Source: Microvirga thermotolerans (GTDB taxonomy: Bacteria; Pseudomonadota; Alphaproteobacteria; Rhizobiales; Beijerinckiaceae). From it: a stretch of 64,000 bases of DNA. The notes under the pieces are model-generated. The model was not told where the DNA came from and did not search any database. It saw nothing but the letters and a program-made list of their open reading frames with translations. The translations under genes and the position numbers were made by a program. Positions 15,924 through 24,810 of this stretch are shown one piece after another (the stretch's first letter is position 1; the number at the start of each line of letters is the position of its first letter). The stretch is from positions 186,001-250,000 of the forward strand of contig NZ_CP045423.1 in assembly GCF_009363855.1 (NCBI RefSeq), written 5' to 3'.

Positions 15924-17954
15924 ATGGGCCGGGCTTACATTGACAAAGCCTCGGGCCCGGCGGATACCGCCGTGCAGCTTCAAGACACGGGGCCCATGAC
16001 CAGGCAGGATTTCAAGAAGGTTCTCATCGTCGTGCACGACCTCGCGATGACGGCCGCCGCCGTCCTCGCGACCTTCTTCGTGCGCTTCGACGGGGCGCTC
16101 CTCGACGAGCGCCTGCGCCTCCTGCCGATGTTCCTGCCCCCCTTCGTGGCCTTCGCCGGCATCGTCTACTGGTTCTTCCAGCTCTACCGCTCCAAGTGGC
16201 GCTTCGCCTCCCTGCCGGACCTGTTCAACATCTTCAGGGCCTCCACGGTGCTGGCCCTGACCCTGCTGGTCATCGACTACGTGCTGGTCTCGCCGCAGCT
16301 TCTGGGGGCGTTCTTCTTCGGCAAGATCACCATCGCCCTCTACTGGCTCGTCCAGATGTTCCTGCTGGGCGGCCCGCGCCTTGCCTTCCGCTACGTGAAA
16401 TACGCGCGCTCCCGCAACACCATCGAGCGGGACGCCAACACGCCGACCCTGCTCCTGGGGCGCGGCAGCGACACGGAGGTGGTGCTTCGCGCCATCGAGT
16501 CCGGCGCGGTCAAGCGCCTCCAGCCCAAGGGCGTGCTGTCCTACCGCTCGGACGAGCTCGGCCAGTCGATCCGTGGCGTGCCGGTGCTCGGCACCTTCGC
16601 CGACCTCGACCGGGTGATCCAGGAGTTCCAGGAGCGCGGCGTGCCGATCCGCCGCCTGGTGGCGACGCCGAGCGCCCTGGCCCCGGAGGCCCACCCCGAG
16701 ATGCTGCTCGCCCGCGCCCGCCGGCTCGGCCTGCCGCTCGTGCGCGTGACGAGCCTGGGAGAGGGCATGCGCGACGCGGAGCTCGCGCCCCTCGAGATCG
16801 AGGACCTGCTCCTGCGCCCGACGGTGCAGATCGACCGGCACCGGCTGGAGAACTTCATCCGGGGCAAGCGCGTCCTGGTCACCGGCGGCGGCGGCTCCAT
16901 CGGCTCGGAGATCTGCACCCGCGTCGTCGCCTTCGGCGCGAGCCGGCTCCTGATCCTCGAAAGCTCGGAGCCGTCCCTCCACCACATCCTCGAGAACCCG
17001 ACGCTGCTGTCGAGCGACACCGAGGTGGACGGCGTCCTGGCCGACGTGCGCGACCGGGAGCGCGTGCACGAGATCATGAACGACTTCAGGCCCGACGTGG
17101 TGTTCCACGCCGCCGCCCTCAAGCACGTGCCCTATCTCGAGCGGAACTGGACCGAGGGGATCAAGACGAACGTGTTCGGCTCCGTGAACGTGGCCGACGC
17201 CGCCGTGGAGGTGGGCGCGAGCGCCATCGTCATCATCTCCACCGACAAGGCCATCGACCCGGTCTCCATGCTCGGCGCGACGAAGCGCTTCGCCGAGATG
17301 TACGGGCAGGCGCTCGACGCGGAGTTCATGGGCCGCAACCGGGCGACGCGCCTCATCGCCGTGCGCTTCGGCAACGTGCTGGGCTCGGTCGGCTCGGTGG
17401 TGCCCAAGTTCAAGGCGCAGATCGCCCGCGGCGGCCCGGTCACCGTCACCCATCCGGACATGGTGCGCTACTTCATGACCACCCGCGAGGCGGCGGACCT
17501 GGTGCTCACCTCCGCCTCCCACGCGGACGCGGAGGGCCGGACCCTGACCGACGGCGCGAACAGCGACGAGCGCACCTCCATCTACGTGCTCAAGATGGGC
17601 CAGCCGGTGCGCATCTACGAGCTCGCCGAGCGCATGATCCGCCTCGCCGGCTACGAGCCGGGCGAGGAGATCGAGATCGCCGTCACCGGCACGCGCCCGG
17701 GCGAGCGGCTGCACGAGATCCTCTTCGCCCGCGAGGAGCCCCGGGCCGAGATCGGCATCGACGGCGTCATGGCGGCACGGCCGATCTTCGCCGACCGCGC
17801 CCGCCTGGAAAGCTGGCTCGAACGCCTGGCCGCCGCCGTCCGCGAGGGGGACCGCGCCGCGGCGGAGGCGGTGTTCGAGGAGGCGATCCCGGAATTCAAG
17901 CGCCGGACGAAGGAGCCGCCGCCAGCCGCGCCAGCCCGTCTCGCGTCCCAGTGA
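15924..17954 (+). CDS. CapD/PglF/FlaA1-type UDP-sugar 4,6-dehydratase/epimerase, membrane-bound
   Basis: A 676-residue enzyme of polysaccharide or glycan precursor synthesis. The N-terminal ~150 residues hold four hydrophobic segments; a CoA-binding-like nucleotide fold follows (TPTLLLGRGSD); the C-terminal half is an extended SDR domain with RVLVTGGGGSIGSEICTRVV and the catalytic stretch STDKAIDPVSMLGATKR, in which Met replaces the usual Tyr as in FlaA1/PglF dehydratases. Those relatives convert UDP-GlcNAc to a 4-keto-6-deoxy sugar. ATG 15924 has GGGGAGG just upstream; ATG 15996 is an alternative. The last 59 bases overlap the convergent epimerase gene, also a sugar-nucleotide enzyme. Confidence 0.9.
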   Translation: MGRAYIDKASGPADTAVQLQDTGPMTRQDFKKVLIVVHDLAMTAAAVLATFFVRFDGALLDERLRLLPMFLPPFVAFAGIVYWFFQLYRSKWRFASLPDLFNIFRASTVLALTLLVIDYVLVSPQLLGAFFFGKITIALYWLVQMFLLGGPRLAFRYVKYARSRNTIERDANTPTLLLGRGSDTEVVLRAIESGAVKRLQPKGVLSYRSDELGQSIRGVPVLGTFADLDRVIQEFQERGVPIRRLVATPSALAPEAHPEMLLARARRLGLPLVRVTSLGEGMRDAELAPLEIEDLLLRPTVQIDRHRLENFIRGKRVLVTGGGGSIGSEICTRVVAFGASRLLILESSEPSLHHILENPTLLSSDTEVDGVLADVRDRERVHEIMNDFRPDVVFHAAALKHVPYLERNWTEGIKTNVFGSVNVADAAVEVGASAIVIISTDKAIDPVSMLGATKRFAEMYGQALDAEFMGRNRATRLIAVRFGNVLGSVGSVVPKFKAQIARGGPVTVTHPDMVRYFMTTREAADLVLTSASHADAEGRTLTDGANSDERTSIYVLKMGQPVRIYELAERMIRLAGYEPGEEIEIAVTGTRPGERLHEILFAREEPRAEIGIDGVMAARPIFADRARLESWLERLAAAVREGDRAAAEAVFEEAIPEFKRRTKEPPPAAPARLASQ

Positions 17955-18828
17955 CCGGCTCCCAGCCGATCCGGCGCAGGGCGTCGGGGCTGGCGACCAG
18001 GGAGCCCGCGAGCCGCTCGTAGGCCTCCACGCGGCCGGCGAGGGCGGCGGCCATGCGCAGGAGCGCGGGCGGCACGGGGACGAGGCCGGGCCCGCGCCCC
18101 ATCCCGGCCCGCAGGGCGGCGACGATCTCCGGCACCGTCACGGGCTCCGGATCCGCCGCGATGAAGGGCCGGCGCAGGGGACCCGGCGCCTTGAGCAGCG
18201 CATCGACCGCCGCGGTGAGGTTGTCGAGGGACAGCAGCGAGCGCCGCGCCCGCAGCGCCCCGAGCGGCAGGGGCCAGGGGGAGCGGGCGAGCGCCATCAG
18301 CGCCGCCATGTTGCCCTTCACCCCGGGTCCGTAGACGAGGACGGGGCGCAGGGCCGCCCAGTCCAGGGCGAGGGCCGCCAGGCCCTGCTCCGCCTCGAGC
18401 TTGGAGCGCCCGTAGGCGTCTGTCGGCCGGGGCTCCATGTCCTCGGTCAGCACCTCCCGGGCCGCCGGCCCGCTCTGGGCGCGGATGGAGGAGAGGAACA
18501 GGAAGCGCCGCACCCCGGCCCGCTCCGCCGCCCGGGCGAGGGCGAGGGTGCCTTCCGTGTTGATGGCCCGGTAATCGTCCTCCGGCAGGCCGGACATGGC
18601 ATGGGCGAGGCCCGCGGAATGGATCACCGCGTCCGCGTCCCGCAGGGCCGCGGCCATGTTGAAGGGCTGGGCGATGTCGCCGATCACCGCGCTCGTGGCG
18701 CCTTCCGGCACCTCCGCGGGGCGGCGCAGGAGCACGCGGACGCGGTAGCCCCGCTTCGGCAGCTCCGCGAGGAGGTGGCGGCCGATGAAGCCGGTGGCGC
18801 CGGTGAGGGCGATCAGGGGTCCATTCAT
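17896..18828 (-). CDS. NAD-dependent epimerase/dehydratase (UDP-sugar, WbpV-like)
   Basis: A 310-residue extended-SDR protein. The Rossmann motif is IALTGATGFIGRHLLAELPK; others are VIHSAGLAHAMSGLPEDDY, FLFLSSIRAQSGPAAREV and the catalytic DAYGRSKLEAEQ (Tyr-x3-Lys). The combination resembles UDP-glucose/GlcNAc 4-epimerase-like genes that sit beside WecA/WbpL transferases in O-antigen or capsule clusters. ATG at 18828 overlaps the end of the transferase gene upstream, so it is the last gene of a three-gene minus-strand operon (20952 to 17896). Its 3' end overlaps the convergent CapD-like gene by 59 bp. Exact substrate unknown. Confidence 0.85.
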   Translation of the reverse strand: MNGPLIALTGATGFIGRHLLAELPKRGYRVRVLLRRPAEVPEGATSAVIGDIAQPFNMAAALRDADAVIHSAGLAHAMSGLPEDDYRAINTEGTLALARAAERAGVRRFLFLSSIRAQSGPAAREVLTEDMEPRPTDAYGRSKLEAEQGLAALALDWAALRPVLVYGPGVKGNMAALMALARSPWPLPLGALRARRSLLSLDNLTAAVDALLKAPGPLRRPFIAADPEPVTVPEIVAALRAGMGRGPGLVPVPPALLRMAAALAGRVEAYERLAGSLVASPDALRRIGWEPVTGTRDGLARLAAAPSSGA

Positions 18829-19943
18829 CGCACGACCTTCGAACGGGGACGGGAGAAGAGCCGGAGCACCAGGATCACCAGGGCGAGGCCGGCCGCCAGG
18901 GCCGCGGCCTGCACGGCGGCCGAGCGCCAGACCAGGGTCATGGCCGCGAGGCCCGCGAGGGCGAGGTTCAGCCCGAACACATGGGCGCTGACCGCAAGCG
19001 CCGAAAAGCCGTTGTCGGTGGCCTTCTGGTAGAAATGGGTGCGATGCGCCTCCCAGACCTTCTCGCCCCGGGCGAGGCGCCGCAGCAGGGTGACGGTGGC
19101 GTCCGTCAGGTAATAGAGCGGCAGCAGGAGGGCGGCGGCGATCGTCCCGGTTCCGGCAAGCTGGAGCAGCATCCAGCCGACGAGAAGCCCGATGGGCAGC
19201 GAGCCCACGTCCCCGAGGAAGAGCCGGGCGACCGGCTTGTTGAAGGGGGCGAAGCCGAGGAGCGCGCCGCAGAGGGCGAGGGCCACGAAGGTCACCAGGA
19301 TCGACATCGGCAGGCCTGCCGCAGGCCCAAGAACGGCGATGGCCGCCGTCACCGGCACCATCTCGGCCACCGTGATCCAATCGAGCCCGTCCATGAAGTT
19401 GACGAGGTTCACGAACCAGACGCCGCCAAGGATGAGGATGGCCTGCTCGACGGCGAGAGGAACGACGTCCGGCAGTATTCGTAAGCCGCTTGTCACCACG
19501 ACGGCGGCGACGGCTGCAACCTGAAGGACAAGGCGCAGGCCCGCCGGCAAGGGTCGAATATCGTCGACGGCACCGACGATGGCCAGGAACATCGAGGCCC
19601 CTGCAAGGATGACGAAGGCTTTGAAGAAATGCTCCGGCAAGCCCAGAACCGAGAAAGCCAGAGCCATTGTGACCAGCACAGCGCCGACAACTGCGATGCC
19701 GCCTCCCTGAGGCGTCGGGATCGTGTGGCTCGACCGCGCATTCGGTCGCGCCAGCGCATAGCGGACCAGAAGCGGCTTGAGAGCGACGATCAGGATTGCC
19801 GACAGCAAACCTGCCGACAGCATGATCGCCGAGAGAACGGCGACGGTGACGAAGGCAAAAGGATTGAACGCCACGGACAACAGAAGGCCTGCCACCACCG
19901 ACGCGGCCCAAAACCCGATCAGCTTGAGGTAGTCGACGATCAT
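18825..19943 (-). CDS. Undecaprenyl-phosphate sugar-1-phosphate transferase (WecA/WbpL, MraY family)
   Basis: An inner-membrane glycosyl-1-phosphate transferase of 372 residues with about ten hydrophobic segments. It starts a lipid-linked oligosaccharide by moving sugar-1-phosphate onto undecaprenyl phosphate. Diagnostic motifs are SSHTIPTPQGGGIAV, AIVGAVDDIRPLPA (the DD motif), VNFMDGLDWI, RLFLGDVGSLPIG and the C-terminal EAHRTHFYQKATDNG. The start codon lies 1 bp after the stop of the UDP-sugar epimerase gene, and the stop overlaps the next start. The first ~480 bases of the gene (about 19450-19930) look clearly lower in GC than the rest, suggesting mosaic origin. Confidence 0.92.
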   Translation of the reverse strand: MIVDYLKLIGFWAASVVAGLLLSVAFNPFAFVTVAVLSAIMLSAGLLSAILIVALKPLLVRYALARPNARSSHTIPTPQGGGIAVVGAVLVTMALAFSVLGLPEHFFKAFVILAGASMFLAIVGAVDDIRPLPAGLRLVLQVAAVAAVVVTSGLRILPDVVPLAVEQAILILGGVWFVNLVNFMDGLDWITVAEMVPVTAAIAVLGPAAGLPMSILVTFVALALCGALLGFAPFNKPVARLFLGDVGSLPIGLLVGWMLLQLAGTGTIAAALLLPLYYLTDATVTLLRRLARGEKVWEAHRTHFYQKATDNGFSALAVSAHVFGLNLALAGLAAMTLVWRSAAVQAAALAAGLALVILVLRLFSRPRSKVVR

Positions 19944-19944
19944 C

Positions 19945-20952
19945 CTACGCCCCGTGATAGTCCCGGTACCAGGCCACGAAGCGGCGGACGCCCTCCTCCA
20001 GCGAGGTCGCAGGCGCGAAGCCCACGTCCCGGCGCAGGTCGGTCACGTCGGCGCGGGTCTCCAGCACGTCGCCGGGGGGCAGGGGCTTGTCGACGCGGAT
20101 CGCCTTGCGGCCGAGCGCCTCCTCGATGAGGGCGACGAGGCGGTTCACCTCCTCCGGCCGGTCGTTGCCGATATTGTAGACCCGGTGGGGCGCCCCGCTC
20201 GTCGCCGGGTCCGGCGCCAGGGCGTTCCAGGACGGGTCGCCGGCGGGAATCCGCTCCACCAGCCGCACGACGCCCTCGACGATGTCGTCCACGTAGGTGA
20301 AGTCGCGCCAGACTTTTCCCGCATTGGCGACCTGGATCTCCCGCCCCTCGGCGATGGCGCGGGTGAAGGTGTAGACCGCCATGTCGGGGCGCCCCCAGGG
20401 ACCGTAGACCGTGAAGAAGCGCAGGCCCGTGGCCGGGAGCCCGAAGAGGTGGGCATAGGAATGGGCCAGCATCTCGTTCGCCCGCTTCGTCGCCGCGTAG
20501 ACGCTGATGGGGTGGTCGGCCGGATCGTGCTCGGAGAAGGGCAGCTTGCGGTTCGCCCCGTAGACGGAGCTCGACGAGGCATAGACCAGGTGCCCGACCC
20601 CCGCATGGCGGCAGGCCTCCAGCATGTTCATGAAGGCGACGAGGTTCGAGCGCGCGTAGGGCATGGCGTCCGCGAAGCGCACGCCCGGCTGAGCGGCGAG
20701 GTGGATCACGCGCTCGAAGCGGTGGCGGCGGAAGAGATCCTGCGTCGCCTGCGGATCGGCGAGGTCGATCCGCTCCGGCTCGAAGGCGTTGTGCGGCGTC
20801 AGGTTCGCGAACCGCGCCTCCTTGAGGCTCACGTCGTAATAGGGCGTGAAGCTGTCCACGCCCACCACCCGGTGGCCGTCCCTGAGGAGCCGCTTGGCCA
20901 CGTGGAAACCGATGAAGCCGGCGGCGCCGGTCACGAGGATGGGTGCTGACAT
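19945..20952 (-). CDS. UDP-glucuronate 4-epimerase-like NAD-dependent epimerase
   Basis: A 335-residue extended SDR close to UDP-glucuronate 4-epimerases (CapI/LpsL type), which make UDP-galacturonate for LPS or capsule. Motifs: ILVTGAAGFIGFHVAKRLL, GVDSFTPYYDVSLKEAR, VIHLAAQPGVRFA, YASSSSVYGANRKLPFSE, catalytic SVYAATKRANE and RFFTVYGPWGRPDMA. The ATG at 20952 is chosen because the domain starts there; the frame is open 63 bases further without conservation. First gene of the operon with WecA and the second epimerase. Confidence 0.9.
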   Translation of the reverse strand: MSAPILVTGAAGFIGFHVAKRLLRDGHRVVGVDSFTPYYDVSLKEARFANLTPHNAFEPERIDLADPQATQDLFRRHRFERVIHLAAQPGVRFADAMPYARSNLVAFMNMLEACRHAGVGHLVYASSSSVYGANRKLPFSEHDPADHPISVYAATKRANEMLAHSYAHLFGLPATGLRFFTVYGPWGRPDMAVYTFTRAIAEGREIQVANAGKVWRDFTYVDDIVEGVVRLVERIPAGDPSWNALAPDPATSGAPHRVYNIGNDRPEEVNRLVALIEEALGRKAIRVDKPLPPGDVLETRADVTDLRRDVGFAPATSLEEGVRRFVAWYRDYHGA

Positions 20953-21074
20953 CAGGTTCTCAGGGCCCGCTTCGTGGTCGACCGTACGTGACGGGCGGCG
21001 CCCGGCCCGGAGCACCGGCCGCCGCGCTCCAGCGCACCGGGCGGAAAAGTGGACCCGACCCTCCGCCCGTTGCC

Positions 21075-21980
21075 CTAGACGGCGGGCACCTTAGCGGGGT
21101 TTGCCGGTTGCGCAACCGCTCCGCCCTCGCGCGGCGCGAAAGAGACGGTTTGCCGCTCGCGGGCGACGAAGGAGGAGGGCATCGCCTTCTGCATCTCGGC
21201 CTCGGCGGCCTTGAGGAAGGCGTCGTCGTGGCCGGGATAGAGGTGGAAGATGGCGAGGGACGCCACGTTCGCGGCCTTCGCCAGCGCGACGCCCTTCTCC
21301 CAGGTGGAGTGGCCCCAGCCCCGGCAGCTCGGATATTCGCTCTCGGAGAACATGCCGTCGTAGATGATCAGGTCGGCGTCGCGCACGAAGGCGAGGAGGC
21401 CGGGATCGGGCCAGGGATCGCCGTGCTCCAGGTCGCTGATGTAGCAGGCGCTGCGGCCGCCGTGCTCGAACCGGTAGCCGGTGGCGCCGCCCGGATGGTT
21501 CAGGAGATGGGTCGCGACCTTCGCCCCGTCCGGGAAGGTGAGGGTCTCGCCCGCCCGGAAGCCGCAATGCTCGAACCGGGCCGGAAGCTGCTCCAGGGTC
21601 ACGGGGAAGAGCGGCGGGGCATAGAGGCGCGCAAGGGCTCCCTCGGCGCTCTCCCCGTCCATGTTGCCGCAATAGGTGCGGATCACCCGGTTGCAGCCGA
21701 GCAGGGCCGGCTTGAAGAAGGGCAGGCCGCAGACATGGTCGAGGTGGAGGTGGCTGAAGAGGAGATCGATCTCCGCCGGCGCATCGGCCCCCAGCTCGGC
21801 CCCGAGGGCGGACAGGCCGCTCCCGGCATCGACGATGAAGAGCCGGTCCCCGCACCTCACCTCGACGCAGGCCGTATGGCCGCCGAATTCGACGAAGCGC
21901 GCGCCCGACGCGCAGGTCGAGCCGCGGGTACCCCAGAATCGGACCTGGAGCGGCTCGGAGGATGCGGCACGCCTGACCAT
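21075..21980 (-). CDS. MBL-fold metallo-hydrolase
   Basis: A 301-residue metallo-beta-lactamase-fold protein. The N-terminal VRFWGTRGSTCASG and FIVDAGSGL, together with the metal motif FSHLHLDHVCGLPFF (HxHxDH) and the later Asp of CYISDLEHG, place it near phosphodiesterase-type members (PhnP/cyclic phosphodiesterase-like). Histidine NHPGG supplies a further ligand. ATG 21980 gives the family start; ATG 22028 is an alternative. It follows the degenerate ABC exporter gene on the same strand after about 80 bp, so the two may be co-transcribed. Substrate unknown; a phosphodiester such as a cyclic nucleotide is possible but unproven. Confidence 0.85.
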   Translation of the reverse strand: MVRRAASSEPLQVRFWGTRGSTCASGARFVEFGGHTACVEVRCGDRLFIVDAGSGLSALGAELGADAPAEIDLLFSHLHLDHVCGLPFFKPALLGCNRVIRTYCGNMDGESAEGALARLYAPPLFPVTLEQLPARFEHCGFRAGETLTFPDGAKVATHLLNHPGGATGYRFEHGGRSACYISDLEHGDPWPDPGLLAFVRDADLIIYDGMFSESEYPSCRGWGHSTWEKGVALAKAANVASLAIFHLYPGHDDAFLKAAEAEMQKAMPSSFVARERQTVSFAPREGGAVAQPANPAKVPAV

Positions 21981-22061
21981 GTCAAGACAATCGCCGAACG
22001 GCGGGCCACCGCATGTGCGCTGGCGCACATGGGAACGGGGAAAGGGAGCGGCGAATGGTCC

Positions 22062-24584
22062 TCATGCGGTCAAGGCCTCCTGACGGCGGGTTGCGCGGCT
22101 GTCCTCCACGGGCTCGCCCCGCACGAAACGGATAACCGAATCGAAGGGCGGGCGATCCATGGCGGGGGTGATTTCGGGCGTGACGAGGATGAGGCCCCGT
22201 CCGATCATGGCGCGGCGCAGGTCCGCGACGAGCTTGTCCGCGGCGGGACCGGGCAGGCCGTCGAGGGCGCGCTGGACCACCAGGACGTCGGGCTGGCGCA
22301 CCAGGCACCGCACCACGTCGACGGCGGCGATCTCGCTCAAGGTGAGGTCGCCGCCCTGGGGATCGATGGGCATGGCGAGGCCGATGCGGGACACGTCGTC
22401 GTCGAGGCCCCGGTCGGTGAGCACCCGCCGGATCGCCTTCTGCACCGCCGCCTCGGCGCCCGCCTGATCGGCGGCGATGCGGCCGAAGAGCAGGTTGTCC
22501 TGCACGCTCGCCGCCGTGCACAGGCGGTTCTCGTCGTAGAACTCGATGGCGGGCTGGAGGCTCGTCGGCAGCATGCGCGTGAAGTCGGCCCGCGCGGCGA
22601 CGATGCGGGCCTCCAGGGCCGGGTCGAGGAGGCCGAGGCGGTGGCGGCTCTCGTTGTAGAGGAGCGCGAGGCCGATCAGCCGCTCCTGGTCGCGCCCGCT
22701 CCGGACGCCGCGCCGGTTCTCCTTGCGCCGCTCCACGAGGTCCTCGAAATAGGTGCGGTCGGACGCGGTGAAGAAGGAGAAGCGCTCGAAGAGCGGGTGC
22801 CCGTCCGGGATGTCGGCGAAGATCTCGATCATGCTCGTGGCCATGGACAGGCCGACGCGGGCGAGGGGCTTGGTCAGGTCCTCCGCCTCCAGGATCGCCC
22901 GCACGAAGGGATGGCGGGCGAGCCGGTCCTCCCGGAAGGTGTCGCCGATGGGCTTTCCGAACAGGAGGTTCTCGCCGATGGTCGCATAGCGGTTGTAGCG
23001 CCTCGCGTCGAAGGGGTCGACGAACCGGTCGAGCCCTTCGCGGGAGAGCGCCCTGCGCACCTCGCGGCGGGTCTCCACCAGGGCGGCGGCGAGTTCGGGC
23101 TCGCGCTTGGGGTCGACGGTGCCGGCGAGGCCTCGGGCATGGATCACCCGGTCGAGCCCGACGGCCGCGACCGCCTCGGCGAGGCGGCGGTCCAGCTCCT
23201 CCGCGGGGACGGAAGCTCCGTAGACCAGGTTGTCCCGCATGGAGCCCGGGATCAGGACCGTCTCGCCGGCGAACGCGATCCGCTGCGCCCGCGCCACCGG
23301 ATCGGCGGCGCCCAGGTCCGCGCCCCCATAGGTGAGGCGGCCCGTGGAGGGCGCGAGCTGGCCGCCGACGAGGGCCGCGAGCACCCGGGGCCCCGCCTCC
23401 CCGTCGCCCACCAGGGCCACGTGCGAGGGAAAGGCGATGTGGAGATCGACGCCGGAGATCCTGGCGCCGCTCATGGGATCGTAGGCCGAGACCCCCTGGG
23501 CCACGAGGGCGCCGTTGCGCGGCAGCGGTGCCGCCGCCGGACGCTCCCGCGGCTCGAGGGCCGAGAGGCTGCGCGCCAGCTCGGTCAGCAGGACCCGGGT
23601 CCGGTCGACGAGCTGCTGCCAGGGCGCGAGCTCGCGGACGCCGAAGGCGGCGAGCGCGGCGGCGAGCGCCGAGGCCGCGAGCGCCCCCGCCGTCAGGGAG
23701 GAGCCGGGCGCGAGCCAGGCGCCCACGCCCAGGAGGGCCAGGGGGGCCAGCATCAGCACGGCGGCCGCGAAGGCCTCGGCGAGGGCGAGGCGGCGCTCCC
23801 GCCTCAGAACCGGGCGGTGGCGCTGCGCCAGGTTGCGGGCGATCCGCTCCCGCTCGAAGGCGGCGGTGCCGTGGGCCCGCAGGGCCGGGAGGCGGCGGAC
23901 CAGGTCCGCCCAGGCGCTGCGGATCCCCTCCCCCTCCTTCCGCCGGGCGTTGGAGGTGTCGAGGCGCAGGACGACCCGGCGCGCGCTGAGGACCGCGCCG
24001 AAGGCGAGCATGACGGCGAGCGCGAGGCCGAGGCGCCAGTCGGTCACGAGCACATAGGCGAAGCACAGGCCGATCATGCCGCCCTGGCGCGCCGACGAGA
24101 TCAGGGCCGAGCCGAGAATGCCGCCCTCGTGCGACAGGGTCTCGCTCGCGAGTTCCGTCGCCTCCTCGACGTCCGCGTTGGCGGAGGAGGTCTTCAGCAC
24201 CGCGTCGAGCATGCGCGCGAGGAGGCGGGAGAGGGTCCGGGTGCGGATCCCGGCCGCCACCCAGTTGGCGAGGGTCAGGGCGAGGGCGATGAGGACGGGC
24301 ACCAGGGCGAGGGCCACGACCGCGACCTTGACACGAAGGCCGGGATCGAGAGCGAAGCCAGGAAAGAGGACGAAGGGCGCTCCGCCGAAAGCCTCCGGCA
24401 GGCTCAGCACGACGGACAGGAACGGCGCGGCCGGGTCCGCCTCGCCCGCGGCGAGATCCAGGACCGTGCGCACCAGATGGAAGCCGAGCACGAGCAGCCC
24501 GCCCGCCACGGCCAGGAGCAGGAAGCCCAGCAGGTGGCATAGACGGTCGGTCTTCCAGGCGAGGCGCAGCGGATCGCGCTCCAT
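22062..24584 (-). CDS. ABC exporter-like membrane protein with degenerate nucleotide-binding domain
   Basis: An 840-residue fusion of an ABC exporter membrane domain (residues ~1-345, hydrophobic segments near 17-40, 85-112, 165-200 and 268-320) and an enlarged ATPase-like domain. Every ATP motif is altered. The Walker A position reads GDGEAGPR (393-400) with no GKS/T. The LSGGQ position reads LTLSE (747-751). The Walker B Asp-Glu is replaced by Gln-Arg (VVQRALDGL, 769-777). About 250 residues are inserted between the Q-loop region (GETVLIPGSMRDNLVYG) and the signature; they contain two more NLLFG motifs (ENLLFG 538-543, DNLLFG 696-701). ATG 24584 has GGAG five bases upstream. It is unlikely to hydrolyse ATP by itself. 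Function unknown. Confidence 0.85.
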   Translation of the reverse strand: MERDPLRLAWKTDRLCHLLGFLLLAVAGGLLVLGFHLVRTVLDLAAGEADPAAPFLSVVLSLPEAFGGAPFVLFPGFALDPGLRVKVAVVALALVPVLIALALTLANWVAAGIRTRTLSRLLARMLDAVLKTSSANADVEEATELASETLSHEGGILGSALISSARQGGMIGLCFAYVLVTDWRLGLALAVMLAFGAVLSARRVVLRLDTSNARRKEGEGIRSAWADLVRRLPALRAHGTAAFERERIARNLAQRHRPVLRRERRLALAEAFAAAVLMLAPLALLGVGAWLAPGSSLTAGALAASALAAALAAFGVRELAPWQQLVDRTRVLLTELARSLSALEPRERPAAAPLPRNGALVAQGVSAYDPMSGARISGVDLHIAFPSHVALVGDGEAGPRVLAALVGGQLAPSTGRLTYGGADLGAADPVARAQRIAFAGETVLIPGSMRDNLVYGASVPAEELDRRLAEAVAAVGLDRVIHARGLAGTVDPKREPELAAALVETRREVRRALSREGLDRFVDPFDARRYNRYATIGENLLFGKPIGDTFREDRLARHPFVRAILEAEDLTKPLARVGLSMATSMIEIFADIPDGHPLFERFSFFTASDRTYFEDLVERRKENRRGVRSGRDQERLIGLALLYNESRHRLGLLDPALEARIVAARADFTRMLPTSLQPAIEFYDENRLCTAASVQDNLLFGRIAADQAGAEAAVQKAIRRVLTDRGLDDDVSRIGLAMPIDPQGGDLTLSEIAAVDVVRCLVRQPDVLVVQRALDGLPGPAADKLVADLRRAMIGRGLILVTPEITPAMDRPPFDSVIRFVRGEPVEDSRATRRQEALTA

Positions 24585-24810
24585 GGCAGCTCCAGATGAC
24601 GGCTCCGAGCGGAACTCCGGAGCCTCGGGCTCCGGTCCCTCCTTCCCGCCGACGTTATCCAAGCCGGACCGCGAGGGCCAGAGGCTGCGCGCCCGGAGGG
24701 TGGAGGCCGCGGCGCACGGCGACAAAAGCGCTCCCGCCCCTCGCCGCCGGACGGGAATCCGCTATGTGAAACGGCGCCGGATTCCGCGGCCGGAGATCCC
24801 ACCGACAGCC

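Noticed and set aside
20943-24542. A very long open frame on the plus strand opposite the epimerase, hydrolase and ABC genes
   Set aside because: It is Gly/Ala/Arg/Glu-rich with no recognisable motif, and lies antisense to genes with clear family motifs. Long antisense frames are common at this GC content.
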